From Cyanobacteria bacterium HKST-UBA02 (GTDB lineage Bacteria > Cyanobacteriota > Vampirovibrionia > Obscuribacterales > Obscuribacteraceae): a DNA stretch of 10,254 nt. A program made the translations under genes and the position numbers. This document shows, one piece after another, positions 6,772-10,254 of this stretch. The stretch spans positions 1-10,254 of the forward strand of contig JAGQHH010000296.1 in NCBI GenBank assembly GCA_020431945.1, given 5' to 3'. A model generated the notes under the pieces. That model saw nothing but the letters and a program-made list of their open reading frames with translations, was not told the origin of the DNA and did no database searches. Each line of letters opens with the position of its first letter. The first letter of the stretch is position 1.

Positions 6772-8021
6772 CAGGATTTTTGTTTGTAGGCTGCAATCAC
6801 CAGGTCGAAAACCTCTTTTATTGGAATCTCCTGTGCCCGAGCATAGTCGGCACAGTCGCTATATTCGGGCTGGACATTGAGCACTTTGCCGGCCCCGTCG
6901 CTGGCTACTTTTACCCGTACCCGTCCCGGGCCGGGAAGCTCCACCACTTCGAAATCCCGCTCCAGGACAAGACGCTCGCTGCTATGGCAGCGCACGCCTA
7001 TGGTCGAAGTCTCGGCCAGGATGATGGAGGCGAGATGCTCTCGCCGATCGGCCCGGCAGACTACACTCATGTGGTGACCGCTGCGATTCTTCTTCATCAC
7101 CGTCGGTGTCACAGTCACATCCAGGGCGCCGCCTTCGAAGAGCTTTTCGCAGGCATAAGCGAGAACGCTCGGGGCGCAGTCGTCGATATCGGTCTCGATG
7201 ACGGTGACCAGCTCGGAGAGGAAACTCCCACCTTCCTCGCCTTTGCCCCAGACTGTCTCGGACGCGGTTCCCAGAAAGACGCGGCAGACATTGGGATGAT
7301 CGGAGGGATCCAGATTGCCCGCACCATATCCAATACTATCAATATGAGCGAAAGACGGCAGCCCGGACCACGACGATGCCACCGTAGTCAGTATCGCTGC
7401 GCCGGTCGGGGTGAGACATTCGAAAGGAAGCTGCAATGGCGAGGTCGGCACTCTGCCCTGTTCGACGAGATAGCCCACAGCCGGGCCCGGGACCGGAAAG
7501 ATGCCGTGCTCGGTCTTCACCACGCCTGAACCCACAGGTAGAGGGCTTGCTGTGGCTCGCTCGATACCGAGCCCGTGGTAGCAGACGGCGAAGCCGACGA
7601 TATCGGCAATTGCGTCGAGGGCCCCGACCTCGTGAAAGTGGATCTCATCCACCGATGTTCCATGCACCTGGGCCTCGGCTCTGGCAAGATTGCCGAAGAT
7701 AGACAGAGAAAGCTCCCGGGCTCGGTCAGGCAGGCTGGAGGACTCGAGGATTGCCCGGATGTCTTTGAAGCTTCGGCCATGATGCTCATGATCATGGTGA
7801 TGCTCCCCGTTGCTATTTTGATGACAGTGAACTTCCACCTTGTTTGCCGCGAGCGAGCAGCGCTTCACCTTGCTGGTCACCACCGAGACGGCATCAGGCT
7901 GGATGGCGAGACCGGCCAGGGCTTCGTTGAGCTCGGTCAGAGAGGCCCCGGCATCGAGCAGACCGGCAAGTAGCATGTCGCCTGCGGCTCCGAAAGGGCA
8001 ATCGAAGTGAGCCAGTTTCAT
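6771..8021 (-). CDS. larC: Nickel insertion protein LarC (nickel-pincer cofactor biosynthesis)
   Basis: LarC is a cytosolic CTP-dependent cyclometallase that places nickel in the pyridinium pincer nucleotide made by LarB and LarE. The cofactor serves lactate racemase LarA and other LarA-family epimerases. The 416-residue product shows the N-terminal HFDCPFGAAGDMLLAGLLDAG signature, a His-rich segment at about 65-81 (HCHQNSNGEHHHDHEHH) suited to nickel handling, and the signature HFHEVGALDAIADIVG (128-143). The C-terminal LarC2 part contains ETDIDDCAPSVLAYACE (276-292) and MKKNRSGHH (309-317). It is one continuous frame, whereas in Lactiplantibacillus plantarum larC is read through a programmed frameshift. 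The ATG has GAGAGG at good spacing. It begins 9 bp after the upstream gene and overlaps the TPR gene by one base. No larA, larB or larE is present in the window. Confidence 0.93.
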   Translation of the reverse strand: MKLAHFDCPFGAAGDMLLAGLLDAGASLTELNEALAGLAIQPDAVSVVTSKVKRCSLAANKVEVHCHQNSNGEHHHDHEHHGRSFKDIRAILESSSLPDRARELSLSIFGNLARAEAQVHGTSVDEIHFHEVGALDAIADIVGFAVCYHGLGIERATASPLPVGSGVVKTEHGIFPVPGPAVGYLVEQGRVPTSPLQLPFECLTPTGAAILTTVASSWSGLPSFAHIDSIGYGAGNLDPSDHPNVCRVFLGTASETVWGKGEEGGSFLSELVTVIETDIDDCAPSVLAYACEKLFEGGALDVTVTPTVMKKNRSGHHMSVVCRADRREHLASIILAETSTIGVRCHSSERLVLERDFEVVELPGPGRVRVKVASDGAGKVLNVQPEYSDCADYARAQEIPIKEVFDLVIAAYKQKS

Positions 8022-8030
8022 TGACGCCTC

Positions 8031-8666
8031 TCAATTCGGGGAAGAGACAGGCAACTCCACGTCGGCAAGGGTCATGTCCTTGACCACTTTCAGCGAAGCT
8101 TCCCGCCGGTGCACCACATCTTTATACCTTGTATTGATGAATACTACAGTCTTTTCTCCGGGGGTCAGGACAATTCGAAACTCGCCACCACGTCCGGTGA
8201 GAATCGCTCCGCCGCCGTGGGTGCGCTCCTGCTTGTCCTCTTTGTGCTCTTTGCTGTAGACCTTGACGATGATTCCCTTCAACGGCTTGCCCCGGGATGT
8301 GACCCGTCCGCTGACACAGAAGCCCTGTTTGAGGGAGACAAGATAACTGCGGCTGTCATCGCCGGGAACATCCTCGATGATTGCCTGGGAAAGACCGGTC
8401 TTTACCGGAGCCGTAACCTCTAGAAAACAGGTCCCGCAGGGCTCGTGCTCGAACTCGAACTCGCCCCGGCGATTGGTCCTGGTGGTCAGGGACAGCTCAC
8501 CGTCCTTTTCCCAGAGATCCACCTCGACATTCTTGAGAGGATGAGTCTCGGTATCGGTGACCCGTCCGCTTACCTTACATGACCCGAAGGAGATAGCCTG
8601 AGGGACGGCAACGAGGCTCGCAGCGGCGATCAGGATGAGGCTCTGGCTGATACGAGAGAGGAGCAT
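8031..8666 (-). CDS. Exported protein with two carboxypeptidase-regulatory-like domains
   Basis: The 211-residue product starts with a signal peptide (hydrophobic core about 8-22; cleavage probably near residue 25). Two repeats follow. Repeat 1 (about 30-86) opens CKVSGRVTD, with the NRRGEFEFE strand and a CGTC pair at 77-80. Repeat 2 (about 117-180) opens FCVSGRVTS, with GRGGEFRIVL. This G-x-V plus GxF pattern is typical of the transthyretin-like beta-sandwich of carboxypeptidase-regulatory-like domains, which usually act as structural or binding modules outside the cell. Cys30 follows FGS but is part of the repeat pattern, so I do not call a lipoprotein. It is the first gene of the minus-strand operon, 9 bp ahead of larC, with AAGGA six bases before the ATG inside a palindrome. 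The role is unknown. Confidence 0.8.
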   Translation of the reverse strand: MLLSRISQSLILIAAASLVAVPQAISFGSCKVSGRVTDTETHPLKNVEVDLWEKDGELSLTTRTNRRGEFEFEHEPCGTCFLEVTAPVKTGLSQAIIEDVPGDDSRSYLVSLKQGFCVSGRVTSRGKPLKGIIVKVYSKEHKEDKQERTHGGGAILTGRGGEFRIVLTPGEKTVVFINTRYKDVVHRREASLKVVKDMTLADVELPVSSPN

Positions 8667-8679
8667 AAAAGGTCCTTTT
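8667..8679 (-). promoter_or_regulatory. Palindrome containing the ribosome binding site of the first operon gene
   Basis: The minus strand reads AAAAGGACCTTTT immediately before the ATG at 8666. It is a 13-base palindrome that contains the AAGGA Shine-Dalgarno. As RNA it could fold into a five-bp AT-rich stem with a three-base loop, a weak structure likely to be open at moderate temperature. Confidence 0.35.
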
Positions 8680-8695
8680 TGAACACGATATATGA

Positions 8696-8721
8696 ATTGT
8701 AATAGCTTTGCGGTTTGACAA
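8696..8721 (-). promoter_or_regulatory. Weak candidate promoter of the larC operon
   Basis: On the minus strand TTGTCA (8721-8716) is followed by TACAAT (8701-8696). Both boxes match the sigma-70 consensus at five of six positions, but the spacer is only 14 bases, which is short. The -35 overlaps the -35 of the divergent dus promoter. The operon promoter must lie in this short divergent region or inside dus, so the location is reasonable but the exact boxes are doubtful. Confidence 0.22.
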
Positions 8722-8743
8722 CCGGGCGACCCATTCTTGTAAA
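8715..8743 (+). promoter_or_regulatory. Sigma-70-type promoter of dus
   Basis: A perfect TTGACA -35 (8715-8720), a 17-base spacer and TGTAAA (8738-8743, four of six) form a likely vegetative promoter. Transcription would begin near 8750, about 36 bases before the GTG at 8786. It lies inside the region that would be coding if the upstream TTG at 8708 were the start, so it argues for the shorter protein. Confidence 0.5.
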
Positions 8744-8785
8744 CTAATTGATCGAGACTTTCTCGCTCATAAACAGGTTCCTGCC

Positions 8786-9913
8786 GTGCCCATTAAGATT
8801 GGCTCACTGACTATTCCAGGTCGCGTCTATGTTCCGCCCATGGCGGGGGTGACCGATATCGTCTTTCGGGGCATGGTAAGGCGGGTGGACCGGACCTGCA
8901 TGCTTGCCACCGAGATGGTCTCGAGCAAAGGATTGCTTTTCAAACCGGAATCAAGGCTCATGGACCTGGCCGAGGACGAGCACCCCATCGGCATCCAGAT
9001 CTTCGGTCACGAGCCCGAGGTGATGGCAGCGGCAGCCCGCTCGGCAGAAGCGCGGGGAGCCGACTTCGTCGACATCAATATGGGTTGTCCGGTTCCCAAG
9101 ATCACCAACGGCAAGGACGGCTGCGCCCTGATGCGGGAGCCCGAGCTGGCAGCCGAAATCGTCTCGGCGGTGGCCACCTCGGTAGCCATTCCGGTAACAG
9201 TGAAGTTCCGTCTGGGCTGGGACGACGACACCCGCAACTGTGTTGAGTTCGGGGAGCTCATGGAAGGAGCCGGAGCCCTGGCGGTGACCGTGCACGGCAG
9301 GACCAGAGCGCAGCGATATGCAGGCAAAGCCGACTGGCACTACATCGCTCATGTGAAAAAGGCACTGTCGGTGCCGGTGTTCGGGAACGGCGACATCTTC
9401 GAGCCGGAAGACGCCGAGCGGCTGCTCGAGCTTACCGACTGTGACGGAGTGGCGGTGGCCCGCGGCACCCTGGGCAATCCCTGGCTGATTCCGAGAATTA
9501 CCAGATATCTGGACGAAGGCAAGCTGGACGACCCGCCGGACACCATCGAGCGGCTCATCTGCGCTGTTCAGCACGCCCTCGGTCTGATCGACTACAAAGG
9601 TGTGCGTGTCGGTACCAACGAGTCCCGTCGCCATCTCACCCACTACACCAAAGGCATCCCGCATAGCGCCCCTTTCCGGGCTCGTCTCACCCAGATCAGC
9701 TCAGCCCGGGAGGTAGTGGATATCCTAACCGAGCTTGCCGAGCAGTCCGGAGGCAGAGAAGGCAAAGAGCTGTTCCTAGCGGTGGTAGAGGATTATGATT
9801 TCGAAAAGAGCGAACATCCAGGCGAAGGGGACAGCGACGGTGAAAGCTGTTTCGAGCCCCCAGTCGATATTGTTGCCGTCCCGCCAGTCGCAAAACCAGA
9901 TAATGCCATTTAG
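8786..9913 (+). CDS. dus: tRNA-dihydrouridine synthase, DusB-like
   Basis: This FMN enzyme reduces uridine to dihydrouridine in tRNA with NADPH, in the cytosol. Counting from GTG 8786 gives 375 residues. The N-terminus IKIGSLTIPGRVYVPPMAGVTD is the usual Dus opening strand and first FMN loop (given here from residue 3). Further marks are DINMGCP (96-102, catalytic Cys101), KFRLGWD (140-146), the VHGRTRAQRYAG flavin/tRNA loop (169-180), FGNGDI (199-204), VARGTLGNPWL (224-234) and the helical C-terminal domain with RRHLTHYTKG (281-290). An in-frame TTG at 8708 would add 26 residues unlike the family and lies upstream of the likely promoter, so I reject it. The family usually ends near residue 320-330. 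The last 45 residues here are acidic then Pro/Val-rich and run antisense to another gene, and may be recently acquired. Confidence 0.92.
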   Translation: MPIKIGSLTIPGRVYVPPMAGVTDIVFRGMVRRVDRTCMLATEMVSSKGLLFKPESRLMDLAEDEHPIGIQIFGHEPEVMAAAARSAEARGADFVDINMGCPVPKITNGKDGCALMREPELAAEIVSAVATSVAIPVTVKFRLGWDDDTRNCVEFGELMEGAGALAVTVHGRTRAQRYAGKADWHYIAHVKKALSVPVFGNGDIFEPEDAERLLELTDCDGVAVARGTLGNPWLIPRITRYLDEGKLDDPPDTIERLICAVQHALGLIDYKGVRVGTNESRRHLTHYTKGIPHSAPFRARLTQISSAREVVDILTELAEQSGGREGKELFLAVVEDYDFEKSEHPGEGDSDGESCFEPPVDIVAVPPVAKPDNAI

Positions 9914-9985
9914 GAACGGTGTCATGCACCATCCCATAATCCCTGACATCAGGGCAAACAATAAGAGAGTCGACCAGAGGTCCAT
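9776..9985 (-). CDS. Small two-helix membrane protein of unknown function
   Basis: The 69-residue product has two hydrophobic spans, about 4-30 (rich in Leu, Phe, Met, Gly and Trp) and 46-66 (TAFTVAVPFAWMFALFEIIIL), separated by a polar DWRDGNN loop. This composition is far too ordered for a chance frame, so I read it as a real inner-membrane protein. No family is recognised. The frame ends with TAG and overlaps the dus 3' end by 138 bp in antisense. The ATG has only a weak ribosome binding site (GAAGA region about 7-12 bases upstream), but a promoter with a 17-base spacer lies about 40 bases before it. The partial gene at the right edge is on the same strand 128 bp upstream. Confidence 0.7.
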   Translation of the reverse strand: MDLWSTLLLFALMSGIMGWCMTPFLNGIIWFCDWRDGNNIDWGLETAFTVAVPFAWMFALFEIIILYHR

Positions 9986-10022
9986 TGGTTGTCTTCTACT
10001 TGATTACGCAGTCAGTAACAGC

Positions 10023-10051
10023 AGTGTAGTCAGGAGCAGGAGGTTTGACAA
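10023..10051 (-). promoter_or_regulatory. Candidate promoter of the small membrane protein gene
   Basis: The minus strand shows TTGTCA (10051-10046, five of six), a 17-base spacer and TACACT (10028-10023, four of six). Start of transcription near 10016 would give a leader of about 30 bases before the ATG at 9985. The -35 is embedded in the 12-mer GGTTTGACAACC (plus-strand reading), also seen at the dus promoter. Confidence 0.42.
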
Positions 10052-10113
10052 CCCGGTAATTCCCATTGTGACAGCAATGAGAGCAATTTAACCAAGCGCG
10101 ACTGGAGCGCCAA

Positions 10114-10254
10114 TCAATAAAGCTGGTAGCCGGACGGCGAGATCAGGATAGTGCCATCGCCCTCGGCAGCCACCATCTGCAAAGCCTGAATAACGGCATT
10201 GGTGGTCTTGGCTTGCTCGCGGGATTCGTTTTTGATCTGTTTGGCTCTCTGGGC
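10114..10254 (-). CDS. C-terminal end of an unidentified protein (5' part outside window)
   Basis: An open frame enters from the right edge and ends with TGA at 10116-10114, giving 46 residues. The first part (AQRAKQIKNESREQAKTTNA) is charged and helical. It is followed by an aliphatic helix VIQALQMVAA and a short end with ILISPSGYQLY. Such a charged helix with an aromatic end is seen in several coiled-coil proteins, including band-7/SPFH proteins, but too little is visible to assign a family. It is not tracked as a full gene because its start lies beyond the window. Same strand as the small membrane protein gene. Confidence 0.6.
   Translation of the reverse strand, partial: AQRAKQIKNESREQAKTTNAVIQALQMVAAEGDGTILISPSGYQLY

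Noticed and set aside
8951..9664. 237-residue frame antisense to dus
   Set aside because: Dus motifs cover the same bases in the plus strand; the antisense product shows no domain.
10004..10066. 20-codon hydrophobic frame (MGITGLSNLLLLTTLLLLTA) on the minus strand
   Set aside because: No ribosome binding site, and it coincides with the likely promoter of the next gene; the Leu run comes from CTG-rich spacer DNA.
1..10254. CRISPR array, insertion sequence, prophage or tRNA
   Set aside because: No regularly spaced direct repeats, transposase motifs, phage genes or cloverleaf-like sequence were seen on either strand.

Overview
This is a gene-dense bacterial window of about 10 kb with moderately high GC. 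It has no insertion sequence, tRNA, rRNA, CRISPR array or phage gene that I can see. Five proteins carry Sec-type signal peptides with A-x-A-like ends, which suggests a cell with a busy envelope. The mixture of long sulfatase, EF-hand, von Willebrand A, TPR and carboxypeptidase-regulatory-like proteins is typical of environmental lineages such as Planctomycetota, Acidobacteriota or the Obscuribacterales/Vampirovibrionia. I cannot fix the phylum from the sequence, and this placement is a guess.

Layout. Positions 1-585 (+) are the 3' end of a ClpB-type disaggregase. It converges with a 794-residue arylsulfatase (598-2982, -) across only 12 bp. A 254-bp divergent region (2983-3236) follows; it holds the sulfatase leader with a GC stem-loop and a possible 18-codon ORF with an excellent ribosome binding site. 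An exported Met/Gln-rich protein (3237-3833, +) ends exactly where the next minus-strand gene ends.

From 8666 down to 3834 five minus-strand genes are packed like one operon. In transcription order they are: an exported protein with two carboxypeptidase-regulatory-like domains; LarC, the nickel insertase of nickel-pincer nucleotide biosynthesis; an exported TPR protein overlapping larC by one base; a two-EF-hand protein; and an exported VWA protein with a complete MIDAS. The EF-hand and VWA genes each have an inverted repeat directly before the start codon that includes the ribosome binding site, and the first gene has a shorter palindrome in the same place. This suggests translational control inside the operon. 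LarA, LarB and LarE are not in the window, so the nickel enzyme served by LarC is unknown.

Divergent from that operon is a dus gene for tRNA dihydrouridine synthase (8786-9913, +). A promoter at 8715-8743 argues for its GTG start. Its 3' end overlaps, on the opposite strand, a 69-residue two-helix membrane protein (9776-9985, -), which has its own candidate promoter. The last 141 bases hold the C-terminus of another minus-strand gene. No clear intrinsic terminator (stem plus T-run) was found; convergent pairs end with almost no spacer.

Most of the window is ordinary genes. The parts most worth a second look are the repeated occlusion of ribosome binding sites in the larC operon, the association of larC with exported metal-binding-type proteins, the Met-rich exported protein, and the antisense overlap at the dus 3' end.
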